A DNA stretch of 64,000 nt, taken from assembly GCA_030431975.1 (NCBI GenBank), contig JAUIHP010000001.1, positions 267,597 through 331,596 of the forward strand, read 5' to 3'. The notes below the pieces were generated by a model that did not search any database, had not been told where the DNA came from, and was given only the letters and a program-made list of their open reading frames with translations. Shown here in pieces: positions 1 through 9,598 of this stretch. The DNA comes from a bacterium (GTDB taxonomy: Bacteria > Eisenbacteria > RBG-16-71-46 > CAIMUX01). The position numbers and the translations under genes are program-made. How positions within the stretch are numbered: the stretch's first letter is position 1; each line of letters opens with the position of its first letter.

Positions 1-1107
1 CACGTCGTGGGAGCGCTCAACATCAGCTTCATCGGCGGTTTCGAGCCATCCCTCGGTGACAGCTTCTCCATTCTCACCTCACCGGCACGGCAAGGGCTCT
101 TCGACATCGCGACCGGGCTCGTCGCACCCAACGGCTTGAAGCTCGAAATCAGCTACAAGGAGGACCGGATCGACCTTCTCGCGGGCGAGGCCGGAACCAA
201 CGAGCCACCGGTTGCCGTCAACGACTCCGTCACCGTCGGCGAAGACCTGATAGTCGATGTCGACGTGCTCGGCAACGACTTCGACCTCGACAGCGACTCC
301 CTTTCTGTCGTAGCCGGAACCGTTTCCACTCCACCTCACGGTTTCGCTGTCCTGGGCGAGGACCAGACCATCCGCTACACGCCGGACTTCAACTTCGTCG
401 GAGTCGACAGCTTCACCTACATCGTCAGCGACCTGGAAGGCGGCGATGACATGGGTACCGTCTATGTGGAGGTCACTCCACGCAACGACGGTCCCAAGTT
501 CCTCGCCCTCTCGTCGCCCAACGTCGTCGTCCTCGCCGGCCAGCAGTTGGAGATCCTTGCTGTAGCCACCGACGTGGACGAAGGTGACATCGTGACCTTG
601 ACCTCGTCCGAGCTACCGCCCGGCGCGACTCTCTCCCCTCCGCTTCCGCTCGAAGGAAACCCCGTCTTCAGCACGTTCACGTGGATTCCGACCGAAGAAG
701 ACGAAGGGATCTACGACCTGACGTTCTTTGCCACCGACGACTCTCTCGCTCAGGATGCGCTGGAGTTCACCATCGAGGTGCAGCTCGCCGTGTCCTCCAC
801 TCCGGACGACGAGACGCTCGAGGAACAGATCCAGGACTTCGGCTTTGACGCCGTCTGGCCCAATCCCTCCCGCGGCCCGGTTCAGCTCGACTACTCGGTT
901 CCCACCGACGCTGCGATTCGGCTCGCGGTCTACGACATTCAGGGACGGCAGTTGGATCGACTGGTCGACGGGATGGTCGAGGCCGGGCGCCACACCAGCC
1001 AATGGGACGGCACGGTCGACGGCCAACCGGCAGCCGCAGGCGTCTACCTTCTGCGGCTCGAAGGCCCGGACAAGTCGTTCACGAAACGGATCGTCATCAC
1101 GAAGTAA
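1..1107 (+). CDS. Secreted Ig/cadherin-like protein with FlgD-like C-terminal module (5' partial)
   Basis: The frame is open from base 1, so the gene starts upstream and only the C-terminal 368 or so residues are present. Counted from the GTG at base 7, residues ~68-156 form a cadherin-type Ig repeat (AVNDSV near the start, then a VLGND motif and YTPDFNFVGVDSFTY). Residues ~160-258 look like a second Ig-like fold. The last ~85 residues form a FlgD-like Ig module (VYDIQGRQ, AAGVYLLRLEG), ending on the basic stretch KSFTKRIVITK. In FCB-group bacteria such C-terminal modules commonly mark proteins for type IX-like secretion. I infer a secreted or surface-attached structural/adhesin-like protein; no catalytic domain is visible in the retained part. 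Confidence 0.8.
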   Translation, partial: HVVGALNISFIGGFEPSLGDSFSILTSPARQGLFDIATGLVAPNGLKLEISYKEDRIDLLAGEAGTNEPPVAVNDSVTVGEDLIVDVDVLGNDFDLDSDSLSVVAGTVSTPPHGFAVLGEDQTIRYTPDFNFVGVDSFTYIVSDLEGGDDMGTVYVEVTPRNDGPKFLALSSPNVVVLAGQQLEILAVATDVDEGDIVTLTSSELPPGATLSPPLPLEGNPVFSTFTWIPTEEDEGIYDLTFFATDDSLAQDALEFTIEVQLAVSSTPDDETLEEQIQDFGFDAVWPNPSRGPVQLDYSVPTDAAIRLAVYDIQGRQLDRLVDGMVEAGRHTSQWDGTVDGQPAAAGVYLLRLEGPDKSFTKRIVITK

Positions 1108-1345
1108 ACGTGGAGACGAATCCGCTGCGCTGGCCTTGGGGTAGCCTGGGAAGAGCTCCCCAGGTCAGCGCGGAGCGATCTGCGCTGTGGCGCGAGCCGA
1201 AGGCAGTTTCAGCCGTGAAAGATTGCTGAATCGAGGCTGACAAAACTGGAGGTCGGTCGTTCCATATGGTCTAGACTCCGCTTCCGCACTTCGGAAGTCC
1301 GCCTACGCATGGACCCGGTAACCACCGGGCGGGAGGTCCATCGCT

Positions 1346-2395
1346 ATGAAACGAACTCGAGCTCAGAACCGCGTCCTTAACAAGTTCGTCTCCAAGCCGC
1401 TCGCCCCCAGGCCGCGAGCCCACAAGCCGCGTGTCCTCAAACCGAGTGTCCTCGTTCCACTCGTCTTCATCGCCTTCACGCTGATTTCCGGCTGCGGCGC
1501 CTCAAAGCAAAAGCTCCGCATGGTTCCGAACCTCGAGTCCACGCTTCGTCAGGTCACCACCCTCGAACAGGACATGACCATGTCTCTGGGACCCATGGGT
1601 GAGCAGTCCACCCAGTCGACGACCTTGTTCGAAATGACCCAGATCCCCAGGGAGCGACGCGACGACGGCTCGACGGTCATGGAGTATCGCTATGACCGGA
1701 TCCGGACGGAGACCACGGTTGGCGACCAGGTCATGACCATGGACACCGACTCCCCTTCGGAAGACGAGCTGGACCCGTTCTCCGCACTCGTCGGGTTGTC
1801 CATTACCGCGCGCATCACCAACCGCGGAAAGGTTCTGGAAGTCTCTGGTTTCGACGAGTTGATGGACTCGATCAGCAGCGACATGTCCGGACCCGAAGCG
1901 GCCCAGATGAAGGAACTGATGCGCTCGAGTTTCGGCAACGAGGCAATGACCTCGATGCTGCAACAGATCACTCCGATTCTTCCTGAAGACGCGGTCGGAG
2001 TCGGGGACTCGTGGAAGAGCGAGACCTCTATGCAATTCCCGATGCTGGGCGACATGGAGGTCGACTACGCGTATGAGGTTCTGGCCTTCGAACCCTACGT
2101 CGGCAGCGACTGTGTCAAACTCGGTTTCGACTACGTCATTTCCATTACGAGCGGTGACGCGCTCCTCGACCTTCTGCGCCAGATGATGGGCACCGATGTC
2201 GACCTCGAATGGGAAATGAAGGACTCGATCGGCACCGGCTCACTATGGCTGGACCGAGCCACCGGCGTGGTCATGGCCATGGACTTTACGCAGGACATAT
2301 CCGTGCAGATGTCGATGGGCATTCCGGAAGTGGCCGAAGAAATGGACATGGACTTCGACATTCGCCAGACCATGTCCATGGAGACCGTCCGATAG
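1346..2395 (+). CDS. DUF6263-like lipoprotein
   Basis: 349 residues. The lipobox LISGC places the lipidated cysteine at residue 50, after an unusually long basic, proline-rich n-region (residues ~15-38, built from KPxxxKPR-like repeats) and a hydrophobic stretch (~35-48). The mature part is rich in Met and Asp and has the layout I associate with DUF6263: a beta-rich region with a GKVLEVSGFDELM segment and an ILPEDAVGVGDSW segment. I infer a periplasm-facing lipoprotein of unknown function. It appears to be a single gene; the next gene is convergent and begins 11 bp after the stop. An in-frame downstream start would give a conventional signal peptide, so the N-terminus is uncertain. Confidence 0.75.
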   Translation: MKRTRAQNRVLNKFVSKPLAPRPRAHKPRVLKPSVLVPLVFIAFTLISGCGASKQKLRMVPNLESTLRQVTTLEQDMTMSLGPMGEQSTQSTTLFEMTQIPRERRDDGSTVMEYRYDRIRTETTVGDQVMTMDTDSPSEDELDPFSALVGLSITARITNRGKVLEVSGFDELMDSISSDMSGPEAAQMKELMRSSFGNEAMTSMLQQITPILPEDAVGVGDSWKSETSMQFPMLGDMEVDYAYEVLAFEPYVGSDCVKLGFDYVISITSGDALLDLLRQMMGTDVDLEWEMKDSIGTGSLWLDRATGVVMAMDFTQDISVQMSMGIPEVAEEMDMDFDIRQTMSMETVR

Positions 2396-2406
2396 CGGTC
2401 GCGCGT

Positions 2407-2985
2407 CTACCTGAGGACGGCGACCGCTTTCAGCTCGAGCAGCATCTCCGGATGAACGAGGTTCGAGACGCCGACTGCGGTCCAGGCCGCCTCGGTGCTT
2501 CCAAAGATGCGACGCTTCACCTCAGAAAAGACGGAAACATCACCCAGGTCACGGTGATAGGTCGTGAACTCGACGACATCCTCGAGGGTGGCGCCGTGCT
2601 CACCCAACGTCTGCGCCAGGTTGTCCAGGGCCAGACGAGACTGTTCCGTCGGTCCGTCTCCCCATCCGGACGCGTCCCGGCCAAGCTGGCCGCTGATCCA
2701 CAGAATGTTGCCGCTCCGAACGACCTGCGGTTCACCCGGCAGCATGCGCGGCCGCTCCAATCCGGCAATCTCCTGCGACTCGGATTCGTCGACCGAGAAA
2801 TCGTCGACTGAGAGATCTTCGACTTGCTGAAGAGCCGCGGACGCGACCTCAGCCAGAGGGACTCCGGCATGCGCTGCAGAAGGAGAGTCGACGTTGATTG
2901 GACGATCGGGATCGTTCGTGAGGGATGCGGCAGCCAATGTAACGAGAACGAATGCGAGCGAAACCATGGCTAACGCCAGGCGCAT
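2407..2985 (-). CDS. Exported RidA/YjgF-family protein
   Basis: 192 residues. Residues ~85-192 are a RidA (YjgF/YER057c/UK114) fold: VVRSGNILWISGQLG, then LDNLAQTLGEHGATLEDVVEFTTY and a C-terminal MLLELKAVAVL strand. Canonical RidA hydrolyses reactive enamine/imine intermediates using a conserved arginine near the C-terminus. In this protein that position is not obvious, so catalysis is uncertain. The N-terminus (MRLALAMVSLAFVLVTLAAA) is a convincing signal peptide followed by a ~60-residue low-complexity linker. That is unusual, because most RidA proteins are cytosolic and about 130 residues long. I infer a periplasmic relative. Confidence 0.8.
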   Translation of the reverse strand: MRLALAMVSLAFVLVTLAAASLTNDPDRPINVDSPSAAHAGVPLAEVASAALQQVEDLSVDDFSVDESESQEIAGLERPRMLPGEPQVVRSGNILWISGQLGRDASGWGDGPTEQSRLALDNLAQTLGEHGATLEDVVEFTTYHRDLGDVSVFSEVKRRIFGSTEAAWTAVGVSNLVHPEMLLELKAVAVLR

Positions 2986-3289
2986 GTCGAATCTTCCTCC
3001 CTGTCGATATCGCGAGAATTGAGCCCGGCGCGAATCCTACCGATCGGTCACGAACACGTAAAGAGTAGATCGCGTTCGCGGTCGTGATTTTTCGCAACGG
3101 GGGCCTGGCAGGCACATCGACAGCGTTAGCCCGACCTTCATGAGCCGGCCGAGTTCGGGTTCCCATTTGTACAAGCCGCTCGCAGAGACAGTCGCAGTCG
3201 AAGGAGAACTCTGCTTCCGCTGCCTCCGCGGCTTCCGCTCACAGCGACTTCAGCACTTCAGCTCTGCGACCCATGCCGATGCAGAGATG
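2986..3289. other. Intergenic stretch, no gene seen
   Basis: This 304-bp stretch lies between the exported RidA-like gene and the histidine kinase gene, both on the minus strand. It should hold the upstream region of the former and the 3' end of the kinase transcript. I see an imperfect palindrome around 3051-3078 (CGAAC...GTTCG arms) and a short run of CTTCCGC repeats near 3210-3236. I find no convincing coding frame, terminator or RNA gene. Confidence 0.4.
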
Positions 3290-5017
3290 TCACATCTTTT
3301 CCACGCGAGGGAGCTCGACCGTGATGCGCGCCCCACCTTCAGTTCGGTTCTCGGCCCGAATCGATCCGCCGTGCTGCCGGACGATCTCGCGAACGACGGC
3401 CAGCCCGAGCCCGCTGCCTCCGGAAGCTCGCGCCGGGTCTCCCCGGTAGAAGCGATCAAACACGAAACGAAGCTCGTCCTCCGGAAAGCCCGGCCCGTCG
3501 TCTTCGACCTGTAGCTGCAGACGGTCCGCCGACGACGTCTGAAGAGAGACCCGGACCTGTGCAGTGTCTCCGGCGTGGCGAATGGCGTTCCCGATCAGAT
3601 TGTCGAGCACCTGCTCCATCCGCAGGCCATCAAGCCGGGTTGGAACGGGCTGTTTCGGCAGGACCAACTCGAGCTGCGCGCCCGCCTTTTCCCATTCGCG
3701 CTTCCGACGCTCGACCTGGCGCCGAATCAGGTCCGCCAGATCGAGCTCGACCGGTTCGAAGGCGTTGGCCGCTCCCGCTTCCAACCGGGCCAGGTCGAGC
3801 AGGTCGTCGATGAGACGGCCCATGCGCTGCCCTTCGTCAAGAATGTGTCCGAGGTAGGCTCGGTTCTCGTCCTCATCGACGGGAACGGCCGGATCGAGCA
3901 GCGTTTCGGCATAGCCGCGAATCGACGTGAGCGGAGTCGACAGTTCATGCGTGACGTCCGCAAGGAAACGCTTCCTTTGCGCCTCAGCCTCTTCCAGCTG
4001 CCGTCGCTGCTCGGAAAGCTCCTCGGTCATGTCGTTGAGGGAGTCCGCCAAAGACCCGATCTCGTCCCCGCCGAGGTCGGGCACCCGGGCGTCCAACTGC
4101 CCGGCCGAAACGCGCGCCGCGTGGGCATCGAGCAACCGAAGTCGGCGGGAAAGGCCGTGAAAGAGAAGCAGCCCGGCCAGCGCCGCGAGCACTGCCGCCG
4201 CCGGGATGAAGACCAGGGCTGGACGTGGATACAGACGGCCGACGGGAAACTCCCGCTCCGGGTAGACCAGCCAGACGGTGCCGAGAACTTGCCCCTCCGG
4301 CTGTGCCTGGACGGGAGCGTCGGTCGCCCGCTCGTTTCCCGTCGCGGACCGAACCACGGCAGACACGACCGCGGCCTGCCGGTCCGGGCCCAGCCATCGG
4401 TCGAGATCTGGGGGCGGTCGCCGCGAACGTCCGGTTCGTGAGCGCCATCGACGGCCGTCCCGACCGCCCGGATCGTCCCGACCATCCCGCTCGTTCCTTT
4501 CGAACTCGGGATAGGGCCCCTGCCCCGGCCCCGGGCCCGTCCCGGGCGGGGCGGACCCTTCCGCACCCGGCGGCGGATCTGTCGGAGGCGGTCGAAACCC
4601 GCGGGCTTCAAAGTTCCGCTCGGCTGCGAGTTCCGCGGGCAGTTCCTCTCCGCTGGCCTCTTCGATCAGCTCTCGAAGCGGAGCCGGAAGCCCGAACGAA
4701 AAGGGGACCTGCCATCGCGCACCGGTTCCGGTCGCGTCCTCGACTCCCTGAAAGACGTAGAGCCGTTCCCGACCCGCACTGAAAGTCCGAAGCACTCGCG
4801 AGACATCCTCGTTCCCTTCGTCCAGGGCCTCGGCCAATGCGGCCGCGCATCCCTGAGCCTCTTCCACTCGTGCCGCTCGCTGTTGCGAAGACAGGAGTGG
4901 TCGGACGACGAAAAGCGCAAGTAGCAGCTGGACGACCAGGCCAACGAGAAGGACGGCAAGGAAGGCGCCGGCCAACGTCCAGAAGAGGCTGGGATAGGTC
5001 GGTCGGACGGGGCGCAC
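3290..5017 (-). CDS. Two-component sensor histidine kinase
   Basis: 575 residues from the GTG at 5017, five bases after the stop of the response regulator gene; longer frames would run into that gene. TM1 is at ~11-38 and the periplasmic region at ~39-262. A Pro/Gly/Arg-rich disordered stretch (~143-205) sits inside the sensor. TM2 is at ~264-288, HAMP at ~289-340 and HisKA at ~341-410, with H357 in FLADVTHELSTP. The HATPase has N473 in the N-box (LDNLIGNAIRHA), DDGPGF at 506-511 and GSGLGL at 534-539. All catalytic boxes look intact. It should autophosphorylate and pass phosphate to the adjacent OmpR-type regulator; the signal is unknown. Confidence 0.93.
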   Translation of the reverse strand: MRPVRPTYPSLFWTLAGAFLAVLLVGLVVQLLLALFVVRPLLSSQQRAARVEEAQGCAAALAEALDEGNEDVSRVLRTFSAGRERLYVFQGVEDATGTGARWQVPFSFGLPAPLRELIEEASGEELPAELAAERNFEARGFRPPPTDPPPGAEGSAPPGTGPGPGQGPYPEFERNERDGRDDPGGRDGRRWRSRTGRSRRPPPDLDRWLGPDRQAAVVSAVVRSATGNERATDAPVQAQPEGQVLGTVWLVYPEREFPVGRLYPRPALVFIPAAAVLAALAGLLLFHGLSRRLRLLDAHAARVSAGQLDARVPDLGGDEIGSLADSLNDMTEELSEQRRQLEEAEAQRKRFLADVTHELSTPLTSIRGYAETLLDPAVPVDEDENRAYLGHILDEGQRMGRLIDDLLDLARLEAGAANAFEPVELDLADLIRRQVERRKREWEKAGAQLELVLPKQPVPTRLDGLRMEQVLDNLIGNAIRHAGDTAQVRVSLQTSSADRLQLQVEDDGPGFPEDELRFVFDRFYRGDPARASGGSGLGLAVVREIVRQHGGSIRAENRTEGGARITVELPRVEKM

Positions 5018-5022
5018 GGGAT

Positions 5023-5736
5023 TCAGTTCCCGGACCGCGGATCGGCGAACCGGTAGCCCGCACCCCAAACCGTCTGCACGTAGCGCGGTTTCGAGGGATC
5101 CGACTCCAGCTTGCGCCGCAGCCGGCTGATCAGACTGTCGATGGAACGACCGTCGACGATCCGGTCGTCTCCCCAAACCTGCTCCAGCAACTGATCCCGG
5201 CTGTAGACGAAGCCCGGGCGATTGGCCAGAAACTGCAACAGGTCGAACTCGAGGGAGGTCAACTCGATGGGATCACCGTCCCGCTCGACGAGTCGACGCG
5301 CCTTGTCGATGCGAATGGCCCCGCGCTCCAGCACTTCATCCTTGTTCGGAGCCGGCTGAGACCGGCGAAGAAGCGCGCGCACCCGCGCTACGAGTTCGCG
5401 CGTGCTGAACGGCTTGGTCACGTAGTCATCGGCGCCAAGCTCGAAGCCCAGGACCTTGTCAGCTTCGTCGGTCCGCGCCGTCAACATCAGGATGGGAGTG
5501 TGCGACGTCTCGCGAATGCGTCGACAAATCTCGAGTCCGTCGACGCTGGGAACCATAAGGTCCAGCACGACCAGATTTGGCGTCTTCTCGTGGAAGAGTC
5601 GGAGGGCGGTCTTGCCATCCGACGCGCTCGCGACGGTGAATCCGGCCGAGGACAGATTCTTGGCCACGAGTTCAGAGATCTTTGGGTCGTCTTCGACGAT
5701 CAGAATATGCGAGGTCACGAAGTGAGGATACTCCAC
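5023..5736 (-). CDS. OmpR/PhoB-family response regulator
   Basis: 237 residues. The N-terminal receiver domain (~8-120) has the acidic pair in IVEDD, the predicted phospho-acceptor D59 in VVLDLMVP, the T/A switch in MLTART and the conserved lysine in YVTKPFS. The C-terminal winged helix (~140-232) ends in the typical SLISRLRRKLESD and GAGYRF segments. It lies just upstream of the histidine kinase gene on the same strand, so the pair is a two-component system. The start is a GTG at 5736; a second in-frame GTG at 5718 (VTSHILIVEDD) is an equally plausible start. Confidence 0.93.
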   Translation of the reverse strand: MEYPHFVTSHILIVEDDPKISELVAKNLSSAGFTVASASDGKTALRLFHEKTPNLVVLDLMVPSVDGLEICRRIRETSHTPILMLTARTDEADKVLGFELGADDYVTKPFSTRELVARVRALLRRSQPAPNKDEVLERGAIRIDKARRLVERDGDPIELTSLEFDLLQFLANRPGFVYSRDQLLEQVWGDDRIVDGRSIDSLISRLRRKLESDPSKPRYVQTVWGAGYRFADPRSGN

Positions 5737-5834
5737 AGGAAAGGAGCCCGCCCTGACATTCTAAGGCACATCCCCTCGCTGACGGCCCTCGCGAACCAAC
5801 CGTCCAGGCCGCTTCACGCTGGCCGGCTCTCGGA

Positions 5835-8552
5835 CTACGACGCGACTTCTGCGAACTCGTCCTCTGAGGTCTCCTGACCCATCAGCAACGGGATGTAGTC
5901 CTCGCCGATGGGCTCGCCTTCGGTCGTCTTCACGACCGGCAACGGATTCGCCGCCACGTGCTCTTCCCAACCTTTGGTCAGCGCTTCCTTCTTTTCGTCG
6001 GGAAGGGGCGCCCAGGTTCCGCGGCCGCGACACTTCGGGAACTTCGAACAGCTCAGCCAAAAGCCGCGCTTGGAGTCCCGCATGTTGAGCGGCGTGTCGC
6101 ACTTGGGGCACGGAAGGTCGGTGAGAAGAGGAGGCGTCTTCGGAAGCTTGATCGTGCCCTTCTTCGGATCGAGATTGAGGATGCCCTTGCACTCCGGATA
6201 GTTCACACAGCCGAGGAACTTCCCAAATCGACCGCTCCGCAGCGTCATGCCCGATTCGCAAATCGGACAGGCGATGTTGGTCAGTTCCGGCTCCATCGGA
6301 TTGCCATCGGCGTCGATGGGAGCGGCGTAATCACAGTCCGGATAGGTCGCGCAGGAGAGGAACCGTCCGTTGCGTCCGAAGCGGTACATCGTCCCCGCCC
6401 CGCACTTCGCACACTCGTGTGGAGCCGGTTCGGTCTCGGCCTTGGCGTGCACCATCTCTTCGTGGGCCCGATCGAGGTTCTGGCGGAACGGGCCGTAGAA
6501 GTCGTGAAGCATCTTCACCCAGTCGTGGCGTTCGTCCTCGATGTGATCGAGTTCCTCTTCCATGTACCGGGTGTAGGCCACGTCCATGACCTTCGGAAAC
6601 GCTTCGACCAGCTTGCTCGTCACGACCTTGCCCAGGTCGGTGGCACGGAGCCGGCGATCCCGCGGGAAAAGCGGCTCGACGTATTTTCGATCCTGGATCG
6701 TCGAAATGATGGCCGCGTAGGTCGAGGGTCGACCGATGCCTTCCTCTTCCAGCTTCTTCTGCAGAGAGGCCTCGGTGTAGCGGGCCGGCGGCGACGTGAA
6801 GTGTTGGGTCGGATCGATGTCGATCGGCGCGACCGGCTGCTTCTCTTCCAACGGCGGCAGGATCGCGTCCTCGCCCTTGGGGATGCCGGTCACCCGGTAG
6901 AAACCTTCGAAAACCAGCGTCCGGCCGTTGGCCTTGAACACGGCATTCGGGTTGTCGAGATTGATTGCGGCCTGGCTCGCGGCGCCCCGGTATGCACCGA
7001 TGAAGACCGCCGTCGAGTCCCATTCCGCCGGAACCATCTGCGAGGCGACAAAACGCTTCCAGATGATGTCGTAGAGGCGGAACTGCTCTTCGGAAAGCGA
7101 GTCGCGAATCGACTCCGGCGTCAGCTTGACGTCGGTCGGGCGGATGGCCTCATGCGCTTCCTGCGCCGACTTCGCCTTCGTCTGATAGAGATTGGCCTTC
7201 TCAGGGAGATACTTGTCACCGATCTCCAGCGCCACGTACTCGCGGGCCGACTCGATCGCCTCCGGTGAAACGAAGGTCGAGTCCGTTCTCATGTAGGTAA
7301 TGAGACCGGTCTGCCCGGAACCTTTGATGTTCACGCCTTCGTACAGCGACTGCGCAACACGCATCGTTCGCTTCAGAGGGAATCCGAGGTAGTTGCTGGC
7401 AGACTGTTGCAGCGTACTTGTGATGTAGGGCGCGGACGGCTTGCTACGAGTTCGCTTCGTCTGGATGTTGCGGATGGCGAACCGCACCTCGGGGTCGCTT
7501 CCGTTCCGCGCAACACCGGCCAGAGATCCACGAACGACGATCTTGTTTTGCGCGGCGCCTTTGGCTTTCGGATCCTCGGTCCGGTCGACGTCCGTCTCGA
7601 CGAACCCGACTTCCCGGGCGGCAGCCAGTGCGTCGTCGAGGGACTTCAGCGAGTCGGTCTTCGCGCCCCCGAGTTCGACCATCTCCGCGCGGAACGATTC
7701 GTGATCGGCCAGCCAGGCGAGCCGGTCTTTCTGTGTCCGCGGCTTTCCGTCTTCACCACTGTCGAGGAAGGCCCTCCAGCCGTTCGAGAGTCCCTCCCGC
7801 TTGTCGAGATTCGGAGTGAAGGACGCAGAGATCTTCCAGTATTCCTCGGGATCGAAGGCTTCGATCTCGAGCTCGCGTTCGACGACCACCCGGACCGCGA
7901 CCGACTGCACGCGTCCTGCACTCAGGCCTCCCGCAACCTTCTTCCAAAGGAGAGGGGAAACCTGGTAGCCGACGATGCGGTCGAGAATCCGGCGCGCCTG
8001 CTGCGCGTTCACCTTGGTCAGGTCGATCGGACGAGGGTGTTGGAAAGCGTCGTCGATCTGCTTCTTCGTGATCGCGTTGAAGACGACACGCTTGGCGTGT
8101 TCGGGATCGACACCCAAAGCCTGAGCCAGGTGCCAGGCGATGGCTTCCCCCTCGCGGTCCAAGTCCGTTGCGAACCAGATGTCGGACGCGCCCTTGGCGG
8201 CCTTCTTCAGCTCGGTGACGGTCTTCTTCTTCTGGGGGAGGATTTCGTAGGTCGGGGTGAAGTCCTTCTCCAGGTCCACTCCTGGAACTTCCTGCTTCAC
8301 ACCCTTGGGAGCCCGGCTCGGCAGATCGCGGACATGACCGACACTCGCCATGACGACGAAGTCGGACCCCAGATACTTATTGATGGTCTTCGCTTTGGTC
8401 GGACTCTCGACGATGACGAGTTGCTTGCCGGCGGCATCCACTTTCGCGGCGGACTTCCGCGTTGACGTCTTCTTCGCCGTTTTCTTGGCCGTCTTCTTCG
8501 AAGCCTTGGATGTCGCGGCTTTCTTTGTCGTTTTCTTCGTGGTCTTCGTCAT
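5835..8552 (-). CDS. topA: DNA topoisomerase I
   Basis: 905 residues. The ATG at 8552 is chosen because GGGAGG lies seven bases upstream, and a longer frame would lack this site. After a Lys/Thr/Ala-rich tail (residues 2-38) comes the Toprim domain (LVIVESPTKAK at ~45, DLDREGEAIAWH at ~130). The active-site tyrosine is Y420 in GLITYMRTDST. The C-terminus carries three four-cysteine zinc ribbons (CAKCGAG, CPICESG and CPKCDTP segments). The enzyme relaxes negative supercoils through a 5'-phosphotyrosine link. The histone H1-like N-terminal tail is an addition to the standard family length and probably adds non-specific DNA binding. Confidence 0.97.
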   Translation of the reverse strand: MTKTTKKTTKKAATSKASKKTAKKTAKKTSTRKSAAKVDAAGKQLVIVESPTKAKTINKYLGSDFVVMASVGHVRDLPSRAPKGVKQEVPGVDLEKDFTPTYEILPQKKKTVTELKKAAKGASDIWFATDLDREGEAIAWHLAQALGVDPEHAKRVVFNAITKKQIDDAFQHPRPIDLTKVNAQQARRILDRIVGYQVSPLLWKKVAGGLSAGRVQSVAVRVVVERELEIEAFDPEEYWKISASFTPNLDKREGLSNGWRAFLDSGEDGKPRTQKDRLAWLADHESFRAEMVELGGAKTDSLKSLDDALAAAREVGFVETDVDRTEDPKAKGAAQNKIVVRGSLAGVARNGSDPEVRFAIRNIQTKRTRSKPSAPYITSTLQQSASNYLGFPLKRTMRVAQSLYEGVNIKGSGQTGLITYMRTDSTFVSPEAIESAREYVALEIGDKYLPEKANLYQTKAKSAQEAHEAIRPTDVKLTPESIRDSLSEEQFRLYDIIWKRFVASQMVPAEWDSTAVFIGAYRGAASQAAINLDNPNAVFKANGRTLVFEGFYRVTGIPKGEDAILPPLEEKQPVAPIDIDPTQHFTSPPARYTEASLQKKLEEEGIGRPSTYAAIISTIQDRKYVEPLFPRDRRLRATDLGKVVTSKLVEAFPKVMDVAYTRYMEEELDHIEDERHDWVKMLHDFYGPFRQNLDRAHEEMVHAKAETEPAPHECAKCGAGTMYRFGRNGRFLSCATYPDCDYAAPIDADGNPMEPELTNIACPICESGMTLRSGRFGKFLGCVNYPECKGILNLDPKKGTIKLPKTPPLLTDLPCPKCDTPLNMRDSKRGFWLSCSKFPKCRGRGTWAPLPDEKKEALTKGWEEHVAANPLPVVKTTEGEPIGEDYIPLLMGQETSEDEFAEVAS

Positions 8553-8955
8553 TCGGGCCTCCCGCCCTAATATAGATTCCTTCCGCGCCGATGCCGGACC
8601 GAGCCTCGGCTTGGAGGATCGGCTCGAACCGTTAAGGACTTCACCCTCCACTGTCAAGGGGCTCGGCCGAGGATCCCGGCCAAGTCAAGAACTCGCGACC
8701 CGGTAAACCATTCCCTAACATACACTTGAGCCCCCACAGTCAATCCGGCGAGAAAATCTGCGCCGGGCGAAGATTCTCCGGAGCAGAACCCCTCCCTGCG
8801 GCCGGTCTTTCCGGTTGGGCTGCTCTTGCGATCAACGGCGTGGATGCTCCACGCGAGAACCGCGTTTCACGCCGATGCCTCGACCGGACCCCCGCGGTGT
8901 CAGGTCCGGACTTCCCGACGTTGGCCTTCGGACGCGGGCGCGGTAACGTCCCGGC
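8553..8955. other. Divergent intergenic region between topA and the Nudix gene
   Basis: This 403-bp stretch separates two divergent genes, so it should hold both promoters. On the minus strand a TATATT box lies about 18-25 bases before the topA ATG, but I see no matching -35 element. Several C/G-rich inverted motifs occur around 8640-8700, without a U-tract. I see no tRNA, small ORF with convincing codon structure, or repeat array. Confidence 0.4.
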
Positions 8956-9519
8956 ATGGCGATGTCAGATTATCTGCAGGCCGTACGGAACAAAGTCGGC
9001 CACGATTTTCTCGTTCTGCCGTCGGCCGCTGCGGTCGTGCGTGACCGGTCCGGACGGATCCTTCTGGCCCGGCACGTCGAAAGCGGGCAATGGGTCATCC
9101 CCGGCGGTTGCGTCGATCCCGGAGAGTCTCCGGCCGACGCGGCGGTTCGGGAAACCTGGGAGGAGACCGGCGTTCGGGTCCACGCGACCCGCGTCGTGGG
9201 AGTCTATGGCGGAAGCGAGTACGAAGTCCGCTATAAGAACGGGGACCACGCCGGCTATGTCATGACCGTCTTCCTGGCCGAACCCGCGTCAAGTGCCGCG
9301 AATACCGACCGGGACGCCGATCCCACGGATCCGGCCCGGCAGACGGATCAGCCGATCCCCGACGGTGAAGAAATCTCGGAGGCGAGATGGGTGGAGATCC
9401 GCGAGCTGGATTCCCTACCCGTCGCTCCCTGGGCCCGCGGCGTTCTCGAACACGTCTTGTCCGGCACAACTTCAGTCCAGTTTACGACTTCGGGGTGGTC
9501 TCCACCGGAAACGATCTGA
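8956..9519 (+). CDS. Nudix hydrolase
   Basis: 187 residues. The Nudix box is complete: G51, E57, R65-E66 and the E69-E70-T-G72 segment in GESPADAAVRETWEETG. These residues bind the metals that hydrolyse nucleoside diphosphate-X substrates. Flanking beta strands (AAAVVRDRSGRILLARH and WVIPGG) fit the fold. An acidic low-complexity loop (~115-140, many Asp/Thr/Pro) interrupts the C-terminal part, which is longer than in minimal Nudix enzymes. The substrate cannot be predicted. A strong ribosome site is not visible, and MSDYL two codons later is an alternative start. It is followed by the sigma factor gene after ~80 bp. Confidence 0.9.
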   Translation: MAMSDYLQAVRNKVGHDFLVLPSAAAVVRDRSGRILLARHVESGQWVIPGGCVDPGESPADAAVRETWEETGVRVHATRVVGVYGGSEYEVRYKNGDHAGYVMTVFLAEPASSAANTDRDADPTDPARQTDQPIPDGEEISEARWVEIRELDSLPVAPWARGVLEHVLSGTTSVQFTTSGWSPPETI

Positions 9520-9598
9520 TTTTTCGCCCAGTTCGCCCGTCTCGTACGTTGCTAAGGATGGGGTCTACCACTCAACCCTCTCCTCGGGAGGAACCCAA

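Noticed and set aside
5761..6261. Minus-strand frame of 166 codons overlapping the end of topA
   Set aside because: It is a shadow of topA with no ribosome site; its length comes from high GC.
7407..8465. 352-codon plus-strand frame antisense to topA
   Set aside because: No domain pattern; the opposite frame is a clear topoisomerase. High-GC antisense frames of this size are common here.
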